Positions 8,510 through 17,712 of a DNA stretch of 48,168 bases are shown piece after piece. A program made the position numbers and the translations under genes. Source of the DNA: Planctomycetota bacterium. Its GTDB lineage: Bacteria > Planctomycetota > Phycisphaerae > UBA1845 > Fen-1342. How positions within the stretch are numbered: position 1 is the first letter of the stretch; every line of letters begins with the position of its first letter. The notes below the pieces were generated by a model. The model had not been told where the DNA came from. It ran no database searches and worked only from the letters and a program-made list of their open reading frames with translations. Where the stretch lies: positions 1 to 48,168 of the forward strand of contig JAHJAR010000303.1 in NCBI GenBank assembly GCA_018814045.1. The letters are read 5' to 3'.

Positions 8510-9325
8510 ATGGAAGGTCCCCTGAAGGCCGATGACCTGCTGCGTTTCGGCCCAATGTCACGCCTGGGCCGCGCGGTCCTCATTCTGGATGAGGTCGACA
8601 GCACAAACGCGCTGTTGAAGGAGCACGCGGTCGAGTTGCCTGACGGCGCCCTCGCCGTCGCCGAGTTCCAAACCGCGGGCCGTGGGCGTCTCGGCCATTC
8701 CTGGCAAGCACCGCCGCGCTCCTCGATCCTGCTGAGTGTACTGCTCATCGAGCCCCCCGACTCCCCGCTGCTGACACGGGGCGCGCTGCTGGGCGCGCTG
8801 GCCGTCTGTGAGGCAATCGAACGCTGCACCAACTGCGCACCACAAGTGCGCTGGCCCAACGACGTCGTGTACGCCGGGCGCAAGATGGCCGGCGTGCTGG
8901 CCGAGTCGACGTTTCTGCCTGACCCCGGCAACCACGGCGCGCGGAGCCGCGCATTCGTGTTGGGGATCGGCCTCAACTGTCTCCAGCAGCCGGCGGATTT
9001 TGACGGTGAACTGGTCGAGCGCGCTACATCTCTGGCAATCGCGTCGCAAACAGCCGTTGACCGAGCGTCCGTCGCCGGTCGGCTGGTGCAGCGGCTCGAC
9101 GCGCTGCTCGCGGCCTGTCTGACTACGCCGGACGGCTGGACGCGGCTGGGGAGCGCCTGGAAAACACGTTGCACTGACCGTGGCACGACCGCCGCGCTGC
9201 GGGAAGGAGGTCGCGGCTACCACGGCATCGTGCGCGACGTCACGCCCGACGGCGATCTCGAGGTGCAGTTGGACAGCGGTGAAAGGAGACGTTTTGGCGC
9301 GGCGACGACGACACGTCTCTGGTAG
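8510..9325 (+). CDS. birA: Biotin--[acetyl-CoA-carboxylase] ligase
   Basis: A 271-aa biotin protein ligase that activates biotin as biotinyl-AMP and attaches it to the carrier domain of acetyl-CoA carboxylase and related enzymes. Motifs: STNALLKE (residues 31-38), the biotinyl-AMP loop GRGRLGHSW (57-65), WPND (115-118), and catalytic-site Lys125 in GRKMAGVLAE. The C-terminal SH3-like domain ends GAATTTRLW. There is no N-terminal helix-turn-helix, so it is a monofunctional ligase and not the repressor type found in E. coli. Its start lies two bases after the xylB stop, and its 3' end overlaps the next gene by 32 bp. Confidence 0.92.
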   Translation: MEGPLKADDLLRFGPMSRLGRAVLILDEVDSTNALLKEHAVELPDGALAVAEFQTAGRGRLGHSWQAPPRSSILLSVLLIEPPDSPLLTRGALLGALAVCEAIERCTNCAPQVRWPNDVVYAGRKMAGVLAESTFLPDPGNHGARSRAFVLGIGLNCLQQPADFDGELVERATSLAIASQTAVDRASVAGRLVQRLDALLAACLTTPDGWTRLGSAWKTRCTDRGTTAALREGGRGYHGIVRDVTPDGDLEVQLDSGERRRFGAATTTRLW

Positions 9326-11441
9326 GAAGGCCCGACGTGCACCAGCACGCCCGAAGAAGCCCGCTGCCCACTCGTCGAGCGCAGGCAGACAGACCGTTCT
9401 GGGAGCGCCTGTCGATCCAACTCCAGCGCCGCCGCCGAACCGTAACCGGGTAGAAACCGCCCAACACCGGCCAACACCTTCCCCTCCACCACCGCAACAG
9501 CCCCAGGGCCGCCCCGCGGCATCCTCCGGCACGCCGGCAGCCGCCGCGACGGGCGCACTCCCTTGGCAGATTCTCGCCTGCACCGCCACATGCGTGTTCG
9601 GCTCGGTGCTCATGGTGCTGCAACTGATTGGTGAGTTGCGCTTCCACGCCGCCTCGACCGCGGCCGCTTTGGGCTACGCGGGTGGGCTCCTATGCCTGGG
9701 AGCGATCGCGGGCCTCTGGCTGCCGCGACGGGTGATCCAGCGGCGGGCTGCGCGCCACCTGCACCAGTACGACCCAAGCGCTTCGACCGCCACGGACGCC
9801 GCGTCCGTCAATGGTAAGGACCTCGAATTCGCCGCAGCCCTGGTCGGCGTGCTTGCGCTCGCGCTCGCGATGGTGTGGCTGCTGCTGTCCGGGTACAGCG
9901 CCGCCTTGGAAGACTTCCGGGCCGGGCTGGTCGACCGCTTTGTGCACCCAGCGGCCTTGACGCTGGCTCTGCTGTGGGGACCAGCCGCGGTCGGACTGCT
10001 GCTCGCGGGTATCGGCAGCGCAACCGTGCTGATAGCACTGCACGGTTGGCAACGCCTGGCAGCCGGAGCCAGGCGGCCAGCAGCGCAGTTGTGGTTGACC
10101 GCGCTGGCATCGGCCGCCCTGGCCGGCATGTTCGCGTCATACGGTCCCGGCCGCGGTTTACCGACGATCGTGGCTCTGTTGGCTGTGTTCGTCGCCGGCA
10201 TCCTGGCAGTGTTCCGTCGGCCCACCGGCACCATAGCGAACAGACCTGCGCCTCTCGCTGAGCCAGAAGCTGCAATCGATGTGATCGCACTACTGGCAGC
10301 CGCCGTCGCGGCATTCTCCGCCGGCGTGGCGGTTTTGCTCGCGCTACCCAGCGGCCTGCCATCGGCGCGTGACGTTGGCTTGTCCGCCGCCTGCGTGGCC
10401 GCCGCCGCCACCGCGGGCTTGCTGCTGGCCCATCTGCCGCCCCACGGACGCACCGGCCGCGCGACCAGCCCGGCAGCGCTGCTGCTCCTGGCCGCGGGCT
10501 GGATGCTTCCCATACACACATCGGGCCTGGCGGCGTGGCCGACGCCCCTGCGATCCGCACTCGTCGTGTGTTGTGCAACGCTGGGCGTGGCATCGGCCGG
10601 GAGGCACTTGACGGCCGACTCTCACAGCATGCAGCAGGTTCTGGCCGGGTTGGGCAGAGCTGTCGCAACCGGCTTGGCCGCGGCGTTGTTGACCGGACCA
10701 CTCTGGATTAACCAGGACGGCTCCTCAGCGTCGGCGGTCGCCGCCGCGTTGCTCGCCACCGCCGTCGCCGGGTTGACCTTCATTGCTGATCGACGCCTGC
10801 GTCCGGTCACACGGATCGGGGGGCTCACGCTCGTCAGCGCCGCGCTGATCCTCGTGCTGCTGAGCGTCACGACTGCCGGTCAACCAGCCACTCCACACAC
10901 CCGCGACCGGGTGCCCCCGCCCCCACCGGCGGTCCTGAAAGCGGGTCGAACGCTCCTCACCGCCGGTCAGTTGCAGACGCGCATCGTGCCGACGGTCGCA
11001 AAGCCCGGCCTCGGTAACAGGTGGGTTCCCTGGCAGATCGACTTGGCCGGTAGACACTGGGACGTGGTCATCTTCGCCTGTCCCTCCGACGCTTCGGCGG
11101 ATGCACCGCTCCAGTCAGATACGGCCCGGCGGGTGCTGCGCCGCTGCCAAGCGGCCCTGCTGCGCAAGGGACGCCTAATCATCGAGTTACCAAACGAGAC
11201 GCTGGGGCGGACGGTGTTTGACCGCGCCATTCGCGCGGCTCTACAGAGCAACTGGCAGACGCACTACTTACGCGCGACTTGCCCCGCCGGCGTATATGAG
11301 GCCCTGGCGCTCGGACCGGACATACCCGCCTGGATCGACGGGCAGCCCACTCCGGAAGGCATGAAGACAACCCTGTGCGCGATCAGCAGCCACCAGCAGT
11401 TAGACGCGCTGCGCTCCGCCGCGACCGCTGAGGCCCGGTAG
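9294..11441 (+). CDS. Polytopic membrane protein with C-terminal spermidine-synthase/methyltransferase-like domain
   Basis: A 715-aa protein if started at the TTG at 9294, which is preceded by AAGGAG with a 5-bp gap; this overlaps the end of birA and suggests translational coupling. The first 85 or so residues are a basic then Pro/Ala-rich, probably disordered cytoplasmic tail. About 12 hydrophobic segments follow (residues about 90-580). The last 130 residues are soluble and contain WDVVIFACPSD and LLRKGRLIIELP, resembling the Rossmann methyltransferase part of spermidine-synthase-like proteins often fused to membrane domains. The SAM-binding glycine motif is not clear, so the tail may be degenerate. 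Function unknown; the fold assignment of the tail is inference. Confidence 0.7.
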   Translation: MARRRRHVSGRKARRAPARPKKPAAHSSSAGRQTVLGAPVDPTPAPPPNRNRVETAQHRPTPSPPPPQQPQGRPAASSGTPAAAATGALPWQILACTATCVFGSVLMVLQLIGELRFHAASTAAALGYAGGLLCLGAIAGLWLPRRVIQRRAARHLHQYDPSASTATDAASVNGKDLEFAAALVGVLALALAMVWLLLSGYSAALEDFRAGLVDRFVHPAALTLALLWGPAAVGLLLAGIGSATVLIALHGWQRLAAGARRPAAQLWLTALASAALAGMFASYGPGRGLPTIVALLAVFVAGILAVFRRPTGTIANRPAPLAEPEAAIDVIALLAAAVAAFSAGVAVLLALPSGLPSARDVGLSAACVAAAATAGLLLAHLPPHGRTGRATSPAALLLLAAGWMLPIHTSGLAAWPTPLRSALVVCCATLGVASAGRHLTADSHSMQQVLAGLGRAVATGLAAALLTGPLWINQDGSSASAVAAALLATAVAGLTFIADRRLRPVTRIGGLTLVSAALILVLLSVTTAGQPATPHTRDRVPPPPPAVLKAGRTLLTAGQLQTRIVPTVAKPGLGNRWVPWQIDLAGRHWDVVIFACPSDASADAPLQSDTARRVLRRCQAALLRKGRLIIELPNETLGRTVFDRAIRAALQSNWQTHYLRATCPAGVYEALALGPDIPAWIDGQPTPEGMKTTLCAISSHQQLDALRSAATAEAR

Positions 11442-11527
11442 CCGTCGCTGCGTCCCAACGACGGCGGGCCTGCGCCCAGTGCTGCGTGCCAATCGACGGC
11501 CGCCTCTCGTCGGTTCGACGGTGCGCC

Positions 11528-13261
11528 TCAGTATCCCCCCGCCTGCCCATCCTTGCGCGACTCGGAGGCCCCGCGGTAGACGTCGTTCTCGGCATCGTAC
11601 CCAATCGCCTGGTACCCGCCGTAGCCACCCGTGGCGAAATGGATCCGGTGCCCGCGCCGGGCCAGCTCGCGGCGCACCTCCACAGCGATGCCGGATTCCA
11701 AAGCGACCATCCCGCCGGAACCCATGACCTCCCCCGTGGGCGTGGAGGAACCGGTGTGGTGAAACCGAGCGGCATCCCCGGCTTCTTGGAGGTTCAGGCC
11801 GAAATCGAGGATATTGCAGAGAATCTGCACGTGGCCCTGGGGCTGCATGTCCCCACCCATCACGCCGAAGCTCAGGAACGGCGCGCCGTCCTTGGTGACG
11901 AACGCGGGGATGATCGTGTGAAACGGCCGCTTGTGCGGCTCGTACACATTGGGATGGCCCTCCTCGAGCGAGAACAACTCGCCACGATCCTGCAAACAGA
12001 ACCCCAGCCCGTCAGGACACAACCCTGAGCCAAAGCCGCGGTAGTTGCTCTGGATCAGCGAGACCATGTTGCGGTCCTTGTCCGCCACGGTGAGGTAAAT
12101 CGTGTCACCTTCGCGCAGCTTGCCCTCGTCGCGGGCCAGGCCTATGTCGCCCGCCGGTATGCGGCGCGCTGCCTTCTGTGAGTCGAGCAAGTTGCGGCGC
12201 AGCGCGGCGTAGTCCTTCGAAATGAGCCGCGCCACCGGAACCTGCGAAAAATCGGGGTCGGCGTAGTAGCGCGCCCGGTCTTCATAGGCGATCTTCTTCG
12301 CTTCGATCAGATGGTGCAGGTACTCCGCTGAGTTGTGTCCCATGCCGCGCAGGTCATACGGCTCGAGGATGTTCAACATTTGCAGGACCGCAATCCCCTG
12401 CCCGTTGGGCGGCAGTTCCCACACGTCGTAGCCGCGATAGTTGGTGCTGACCGGGTCGATCCAGGTCGACGTGTGCTCCGCCAGATCGCCCTTTCGCAAA
12501 TAGCACCCGACGCGCTGACAGAACGCGTCGATCACGTCGGCCAGCTCGCCCCGGTAGAAGACGTCGCGGCCTTGCTCAGCAATGCGGGACAGTGTCTCGG
12601 CCAAGGCGGGGTTGCGGAACATCTCGCCCGCACGCGGTGCGCGCCCGGCGGGCAAGAACGTCTCGGCAAAACCCGGATGCTCACACAGCCGCTGGCTCCC
12701 CAGCGACCAGTAATACGCGATCAGCTCCGAGACTGGAAAGCCCTCGCGCGCGTAGGAAATCGCCGGACCCAGGACGTCACGCATGGGCAGTTGGCCGAAG
12801 CGCGTATGAAGCTCGTACCAGCCATCGACACAACCGGGAACCGTGACCGGCAGCGGTCCGTACGGCGGGACCGACGAAAGCCCCTGTTCATTGAAATCCC
12901 GGCGCTGCAGCCCATATGGCGACCGCCCGCTGGCATTCAGTCCATACAGCCGGCCGGTCTTAGCATCCCAGACGATGGCGAACAAGTCACCCCCGATTCC
13001 GTTGCCGGTCGGCTCCATCAAACCCAGGGCCGCGTTGGCCGCGATCGCCGCGTCAGCCGCACTGCCTCCCCGCTTGAGGATGTCCAAGGCTATTTGCGTC
13101 GCCAGCGGCTGGCTGGTGGCGGCCATGCCGTGCGGTGCGATCACTTCCGAGCGGGTCGCAAAGGCGCGCCCGGTGATGCGGTCTCCTCCGAGCGCGGGCC
13201 ACGCGGTCGTCAACGCAAGCATCCCGACGACCAAACCGAACAGCGCTGTGTGCCGAAGCAT
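11528..13261 (-). CDS. ggt: Gamma-glutamyltransferase (glutathione hydrolase family)
   Basis: An exported N-terminal-nucleophile enzyme of about 577 aa that removes or transfers gamma-glutamyl groups from glutathione and related peptides. An N-terminal signal peptide ends near PALGG. The large-subunit part has the family segment GGSAADAAIAANAALGLMEP and GGDLFAIVWD. The autocleavage/catalytic Thr is expected in EGDTIYLTVADKDRN; the usual TTH is replaced by DTIY, as in several bacterial paralogues. The small subunit carries MGGDMQPQGHVQ, typical of the family. Two adjacent ATGs (13264 and 13261) follow GGAGG; the second has the better 6-bp spacing. The next gene upstream on the same strand (GH172) lies 144 bp away. 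Confidence 0.88.
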   Translation of the reverse strand: MLRHTALFGLVVGMLALTTAWPALGGDRITGRAFATRSEVIAPHGMAATSQPLATQIALDILKRGGSAADAAIAANAALGLMEPTGNGIGGDLFAIVWDAKTGRLYGLNASGRSPYGLQRRDFNEQGLSSVPPYGPLPVTVPGCVDGWYELHTRFGQLPMRDVLGPAISYAREGFPVSELIAYYWSLGSQRLCEHPGFAETFLPAGRAPRAGEMFRNPALAETLSRIAEQGRDVFYRGELADVIDAFCQRVGCYLRKGDLAEHTSTWIDPVSTNYRGYDVWELPPNGQGIAVLQMLNILEPYDLRGMGHNSAEYLHHLIEAKKIAYEDRARYYADPDFSQVPVARLISKDYAALRRNLLDSQKAARRIPAGDIGLARDEGKLREGDTIYLTVADKDRNMVSLIQSNYRGFGSGLCPDGLGFCLQDRGELFSLEEGHPNVYEPHKRPFHTIIPAFVTKDGAPFLSFGVMGGDMQPQGHVQILCNILDFGLNLQEAGDAARFHHTGSSTPTGEVMGSGGMVALESGIAVEVRRELARRGHRIHFATGGYGGYQAIGYDAENDVYRGASESRKDGQAGGY

Positions 13262-13405
13262 CATGGACCTCCGCAGCAGGTGCTGGTGTTGGCCCATGAG
13301 TGTACCACGCCGTACCGCGGTCGGCGCGGCGTAGCGCGTCAGCGCTGACGCTCGGCGCGGCAGCTTGATGAGTTGCTCGCTGGCAAGCGCGGCGGCTGGG
13401 CGTGT

Positions 13406-15505
13406 TTACCGCTTCTGCACCGCGACGTAGTCCAGCCCCACCGTCTGACCGGCACCCGCACCCGCCGCCCCTTCGTATTGCACAGTCAGGACGTGCATTC
13501 CTTTCGTCAGCTCAACCTCGTCGGACCCGTGGTGCCGGTGCAATATGCGCTGCGGGCGATACAAATCGACCATGCCGGCCTCACCCCCATACCCGATCGC
13601 CTCGCCATCGAGCTGCACCGAGATCTTGCCCGACGTCGGTGTCTCGGCCAACCCCAGGTACAATACGTACTTCCCGTCTTCGCCAATCGGCAGATCCAGC
13701 ACGAGCTGCGCACCCTTCTGTGCCGGTCGCCACACGAACAGCCTCTCGCGCGCCCACAGCCGCCCGTCCTCGAAAACCACCTCCGCCCCCGGCCGGGCTA
13801 ATTCCTCCGTCTGATAGAAGACCGAGTTGCGCGCCCCCATCCGCGCTGCCGGCTCCCAATTCGGCGGCAACTCCAGGTGCCGCAGATCCTCGTCCGTGAT
13901 CGGCACGTGGTCGTCGTACAGCCCTGGCCGGCCGTAGTGATACGCAATCCGTCCATACGAGAAGCCCGGCGTCCGCTCGTGACTGCACAGCTCCATGTAA
14001 AACGCGATCCGCTGCCGGAACGGCAGACAATCCAATACGTGCCAACGGTTGTTGGTCACGAATCCGCGATTGCCCGGCCCATCGTTCCGCGGCTGACCGC
14101 AATACGGGTAAATGAAGATGTCCGGGATCGACCAGGCATAGTTGAAGTAGTCTTCGGACCCCGTCCCAAACGTGGATGGCCGCACGTCATCATCCACGAA
14201 CACCTTCTCGTCACCTTCACCCCACCAGCCGCCATAGGGTGTCGGCACCGGCGTCGGGTTCAAGAGCATCACCGCCGTTCCCACATAGACGCCCTGCCCG
14301 TTCGCCACGAGGAACGGCAGATCCTGCACCGCCCGCGGGTTGGCGATCAGGCCGTGGTCGATCCGCCAGCGGGCCCGGAAGTGCATCGACTTGGCCGCGT
14401 CCCACTCGTAGTCCACCGGCAACGCCGAGCCCGTCACGGTCACCACCTGATCGCCGCGGTTCTCCAGCACGATCTTCAGCGATTTCGCAAACGGCATGAC
14501 GTAGCGGCAGGTCATGGTCCCTTCCGGCGCGACGGTGAACGGCACCGAGTCGTACGGGTTGATCCCCGGGGCAACGCCGAAGAAGTCGCCCAGCGGCGAC
14601 TGCACTTGTCCCCATGAATGCCCATCGCAGTAGATATGCAGAATTGTCTGCCGCAGCGCACCGTCGATGCGCTCCGCCCGCGCCCGCAGCGTCAGCCGCT
14701 CCAACGCCCGCGGTCCCTCCAGCTCCAGCACCGTCTGCGTTTCCCCGGCCGCAACGCGCGCGACAATGGGAAGTGGCGTTTCCTTCGACTTGCATACCCA
14801 GTTCTCACCCGGCGCCGACAGCACGCGTGCGACGTCCCGCAGATCCTGGCCGTAGCGCTTCAGATCATTCGGCTGAAACGTCGCAACCGCCGTGCCCGGT
14901 TCGTAGATCCGAATCTGGATCTGGTAGAAGTGGCTTTCCGGGATCTTGCCGATCCACACCATGCGGCAACGCTTGGCGAACGGAATCGGGCAGTAGGCCG
15001 CGTTCTGCTGGTAGAAAGTGCCATTCAGCAACGCTTCTTCCAGGCCGGCCGCCTCCGCCCACGGTTTGTAAGGCGTGCGCAAAAAATCGTGCGCCGAGCC
15101 ATCAAAAATCGGTTCCGCGGCTCCGTCGAGATACAGCCGAATTGTCCCGGCGATCGCGGCCGTCCAGGTGCGCACGATCGCGCCCGGTCCCTGGACGTCG
15201 CAGATCAGGTACTCGCCGACGCCCTCGTCGTCCGGCTCGCGGAGCACCTGCTCGAAGTTGGGCAGCGGCTCCTGGCCGAAAACGTCCGCGTTGGCAAACC
15301 AGTCCGGCCCGCCGAACACCGCGCTGCGGTGATCGTAGGACGAGAACTGCACCGTCTTGAACGCGGGCGTGGGGAATCGGGCCAACCGGTGCATATCGAC
15401 CATCTCGCGGGCGAGCGCGCCCGTCGTGATCGACTCCGCCTGACTCACGGTCGCGACCGCGCCCCACATGACCAGCACACACGCGAAATGCAGTTTCCGG
15501 GTCAC
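13406..15505 (-). CDS. DUF2961 / GH172-family exported glycoside hydrolase
   Basis: A 699-aa protein with a signal peptide (about residues 1-23, ending SQA). It has hallmark segments of the DUF2961 family, now GH172: GGWWGEGDEKVFVDDD, then FGTGSEDYFNYAW, and earlier PIPFAKRCRM. Known members are fructan-dianhydride or D-arabinofuranoside hydrolases; acidic residues in the GEGD and GSEDY motifs are thought to form the active site. A C-terminal beta-sandwich of about 150 residues follows. The start is the GTG at 15505, preceded by GGAGGAG; the longer open frame upstream has no such site and is antisense to the next gene. Likely role: degradation of an external furanose-containing glycan, by family only. 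Confidence 0.85.
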   Translation of the reverse strand: MTRKLHFACVLVMWGAVATVSQAESITTGALAREMVDMHRLARFPTPAFKTVQFSSYDHRSAVFGGPDWFANADVFGQEPLPNFEQVLREPDDEGVGEYLICDVQGPGAIVRTWTAAIAGTIRLYLDGAAEPIFDGSAHDFLRTPYKPWAEAAGLEEALLNGTFYQQNAAYCPIPFAKRCRMVWIGKIPESHFYQIQIRIYEPGTAVATFQPNDLKRYGQDLRDVARVLSAPGENWVCKSKETPLPIVARVAAGETQTVLELEGPRALERLTLRARAERIDGALRQTILHIYCDGHSWGQVQSPLGDFFGVAPGINPYDSVPFTVAPEGTMTCRYVMPFAKSLKIVLENRGDQVVTVTGSALPVDYEWDAAKSMHFRARWRIDHGLIANPRAVQDLPFLVANGQGVYVGTAVMLLNPTPVPTPYGGWWGEGDEKVFVDDDVRPSTFGTGSEDYFNYAWSIPDIFIYPYCGQPRNDGPGNRGFVTNNRWHVLDCLPFRQRIAFYMELCSHERTPGFSYGRIAYHYGRPGLYDDHVPITDEDLRHLELPPNWEPAARMGARNSVFYQTEELARPGAEVVFEDGRLWARERLFVWRPAQKGAQLVLDLPIGEDGKYVLYLGLAETPTSGKISVQLDGEAIGYGGEAGMVDLYRPQRILHRHHGSDEVELTKGMHVLTVQYEGAAGAGAGQTVGLDYVAVQKR

Positions 15506-15766
15506 AATCTCTCCTCCAATAGCAGATATCACGATTGTCGTCTGCGAAGATGGACATGTTTGCACGTCTGGCTGAGCTGCACAACTCCCCGAACGGCAAA
15601 CCTGGCGCGCTGTCCGTCCCGGATCTGTCGCTGCCCCAGCCGGACCGAAATCCCACACCGCCACCTGCGGGTGTGTCTGGGACACGCCAAAGAGCCCTTG
15701 ACATGCGCAGCACCACCCTTTCCCATCACCCACGAGAACGACCTGCACCTGCCGACCGAGCCCGAC

Positions 15767-16231
15767 GTGCCGACCAAACACCAAGTCCGACGATTCCGCC
15801 AGATCCAGAAGTGGAAGCGCTGGCTCCCCGAGCTGGAGGCCTACGAAGACGAGCAGGAGTGCATCGAAGACTGGAAGCACGCTTACAACGCCGCTGCCCC
15901 CTGGCGTTGGATCCTGGTCTTGCTGGTCACGACGGTCTGCATTGGAGTGGCGGCCGCGTTGGTGCGTGTTCTCGCGACTCGCTACATTCCCATCGCGGAA
16001 AAGTGGGTCCCGGGGGTAGTTGGAGGCATACTGGGTGGCTTCTTCCCGATCATCTACTTGTGGGTCTTTCGCAGACGCGTGCGGAAGGAACTCCACAACC
16101 GCCTCCTCGCACGCGGCATTCGCACGTGCGCCAACTGCGGCTATCTCCTCCGCGGCCAGTCCGAGCCACGCTGCCCCGAATGCGGCACGCCCTACGACGA
16201 CAGTGACGCGGACATAGACAACGACGCGTAG
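15767..16231 (+). CDS. Two-helix membrane protein with C-terminal zinc ribbon
   Basis: About 154 aa from the GTG at 15767; a TTG at 15698 would give 177 aa, and neither has a good ribosome site, so the start is uncertain. An N-terminal charged helix (KHQVRRFRQIQKWKRW) is followed by two transmembrane segments (WILVLLVTTVCIGVAAALV and a Gly-rich second helix). A cytoplasmic basic stretch leads to the zinc ribbon CANCGYLL...RCPECG. I associate this CxxCGYxLxG...RCPECG tail with small planctomycete membrane proteins. Divergent from the GH172 gene. Function unknown. Confidence 0.65.
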   Translation: MPTKHQVRRFRQIQKWKRWLPELEAYEDEQECIEDWKHAYNAAAPWRWILVLLVTTVCIGVAAALVRVLATRYIPIAEKWVPGVVGGILGGFFPIIYLWVFRRRVRKELHNRLLARGIRTCANCGYLLRGQSEPRCPECGTPYDDSDADIDNDA

Positions 16232-16295
16232 CTCAAGGGCCAATCTCAGAACCGTCCGGAGGCAGGCCGCAAAACTGAGCCACGCGTGTTAACAG

Positions 16296-16335
16296 GCCGT
16301 TTTTCGGCAACCACTCCCTTACGGTCGTGGCTCGG
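16296..16335 (+). repeat. Dispersed repeat copy with T-rich lead-in
   Basis: A 25-bp copy (16311-16335) differs by two C-to-T changes from those inside the methyltransferase gene. The preceding GGCCGTTTTTCGGCAA also resembles the flank at 1109-1125, so the unit is about 40 bp. Confidence 0.75.
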
Positions 16336-16475
16336 AAGAAGCTCTTGCATAGCTGCTACAAACGAACGCCGTGTTTGGAATGCCCGCGCTCCGTGCGTGC
16401 GGGTAGAATCCACGCAACGGGGCAGATTCGCCTGGGACCCTGGCCGCCATCCAGGCGTGGCCCCGCGTCGCGGTA

Positions 16476-16499
16476 GGGACGGGCCTTGCGGCCCGCCCC
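16476..16499 (+). repeat. GC-rich hairpin
   Basis: CGGGCC-TTGC-GGCCCG forms a 6-bp stem with a tetraloop, extending to 10 bp with one mismatch. It could be a terminator or a dispersed palindromic repeat. No T-tract follows. Confidence 0.4.
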
Positions 16500-17138
16500 C
16501 CGCACGGATCCCAGCGAGCGGAACTACCGCACTGGGCTCTTGCCTCGGGTGATGACGCCCGCGTTCAGGTGAAAGCATGACGTATCCAAACCTCCGCACT
16601 TGGCAGGCCGGGAGCGGCACTGTGTCCGATGGGCATGTTTTGGTGGTCCGGATTCCCCTTGGCCAGGCCCCTTCCCTCCATCCCCTCCGCGGCCGGTTGC
16701 CCGGCGTTGTTCGGGAACTTCGCAGGCACTACGGGCCTGTCCGACTTCCCATGTTCGTTCATCATCGGCGTGCGTCCGCAGACTTCCCGACACGACCCGC
16801 CGCGCCATCCGCGGTGGGTGAACATGGGATCTCCCGGTTCTCGCGCGCGGTGTTTCCGCACATGCACGGGGTCTCTGACCGCGCGGAGCCTCGTTGCATC
16901 TCGCGCTGGCGATGCACTGAGTGTGGCCTTCCGCCTTCTCCTACGGCGTCGGCGCTCCGGAGGAATGTTCTTTCGCGGCTCAATACCCGGCCTGCACGTA
17001 CCCCTGTCAACGCTTCGGCGACATCCTTGCGGATGCCGACGCATGACTCTGGGCCGTCGTGGGCCGCTAACCCTTCAACGTATGACTCTTTCATTCACAA
17101 CACCTCGCCGGTTTATCCCGGCGCACAAGGAGAAGACC

Positions 17139-17636
17139 ATGCCGAATACCCAAGACAACCTCAAGGAAGCGTTCGCCGGCGAGAGCCAGGCCAATCGCAA
17201 GTACCTCGCCTTTGCTCAGCAGGCCGAGAAGGACGGCTTTGCCAACGTCGCCAGGCTGTTCCGCACCGCCGCCGAGGCGGAGACGATTCACGCCCTGGCG
17301 CACTTCAACGCCATGGGGGCCGTGGGGACGACCGCGGAGAACCTCCAGACGGCGGTGGACGGCGAAACATACGAATACACCGAGATGTACCCCCCCATGG
17401 TCGCGCAGGCCGAGAAAGAGGGGCACAAGGCCAAGCGCATGTTTAACTTCGCCGTCAAGGCCGAGGCGGTCCACGCCAAGCTCTACGCCCAGGCGCTTGA
17501 AGCGGTCAAGCAGGGTAAGGACCTGGACGTGGGTGAGATTTACCTGTGCCCCGTCTGCGGCCATGTCGAGTACGGCCAGGCCCCGGACTCCTGCCCCATC
17601 TGCGGAGCCAAGGCGGCCAAGTTCGTCCAGGTCTAG
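17139..17636 (+). CDS. rbr: Rubrerythrin
   Basis: A 165-aa non-haem iron protein that reduces hydrogen peroxide in anaerobes and microaerophiles. The N-terminal four-helix domain carries the diiron ligands in GESQANRKY, AEAETIHALAH and EAVHAKLYAQAL. The C-terminal rubredoxin-like domain binds one iron through CPVCG...CPICG. Length is at the short end of the family (about 165-195). The ATG at 17139 is preceded by AAGGAGAAG with ideal spacing, so I reject the longer in-frame start at 16629. The frameshifted rubredoxin-like gene 77 bp downstream on the same strand may be part of the same redox unit. Confidence 0.93.
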   Translation: MPNTQDNLKEAFAGESQANRKYLAFAQQAEKDGFANVARLFRTAAEAETIHALAHFNAMGAVGTTAENLQTAVDGETYEYTEMYPPMVAQAEKEGHKAKRMFNFAVKAEAVHAKLYAQALEAVKQGKDLDVGEIYLCPVCGHVEYGQAPDSCPICGAKAAKFVQV

Positions 17637-17712
17637 CTGCGGACCTGTTGGGGCCGCGGTTCGTCGGACGCTGCTGAACCGCGGCCCGCCAACTCGAATG
17701 AGAAATGCCCCA

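Larger units (their letters stand above)
16232..17138. other. Repeat-rich gap of 907 bp before rubrerythrin
   Basis: No gene I can support. It holds a dispersed repeat copy (16311-16335), a hairpin (16476-16499) and a 550-bp stretch (16560-17110) that is open in several frames on both strands. One frame runs 170 codons without a stop directly into rubrerythrin, but the translation is Arg/Pro/Ser-rich with no recognisable fold. It may be a mobile-element remnant, an RNA gene or a long leader. Confidence 0.5.

Noticed and set aside
8558..9613. 351-codon minus-strand open frame over birA
   Set aside because: birA on the plus strand has all ligase motifs; the antisense translation has no recognisable domain.
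14618..15697. Plus-strand open frame opposite the GH172 gene
   Set aside because: Antisense of a well-supported family. Only the part after about 15698 codes for the zinc-ribbon membrane protein.
16629..17138. 170-codon in-frame extension of rubrerythrin
   Set aside because: Rubrerythrins begin at LKEAFAGESQAN; the ATG at 17139 has an ideal ribosome site, and the extension is Arg/Ser/Pro-rich without homology I can recognise.
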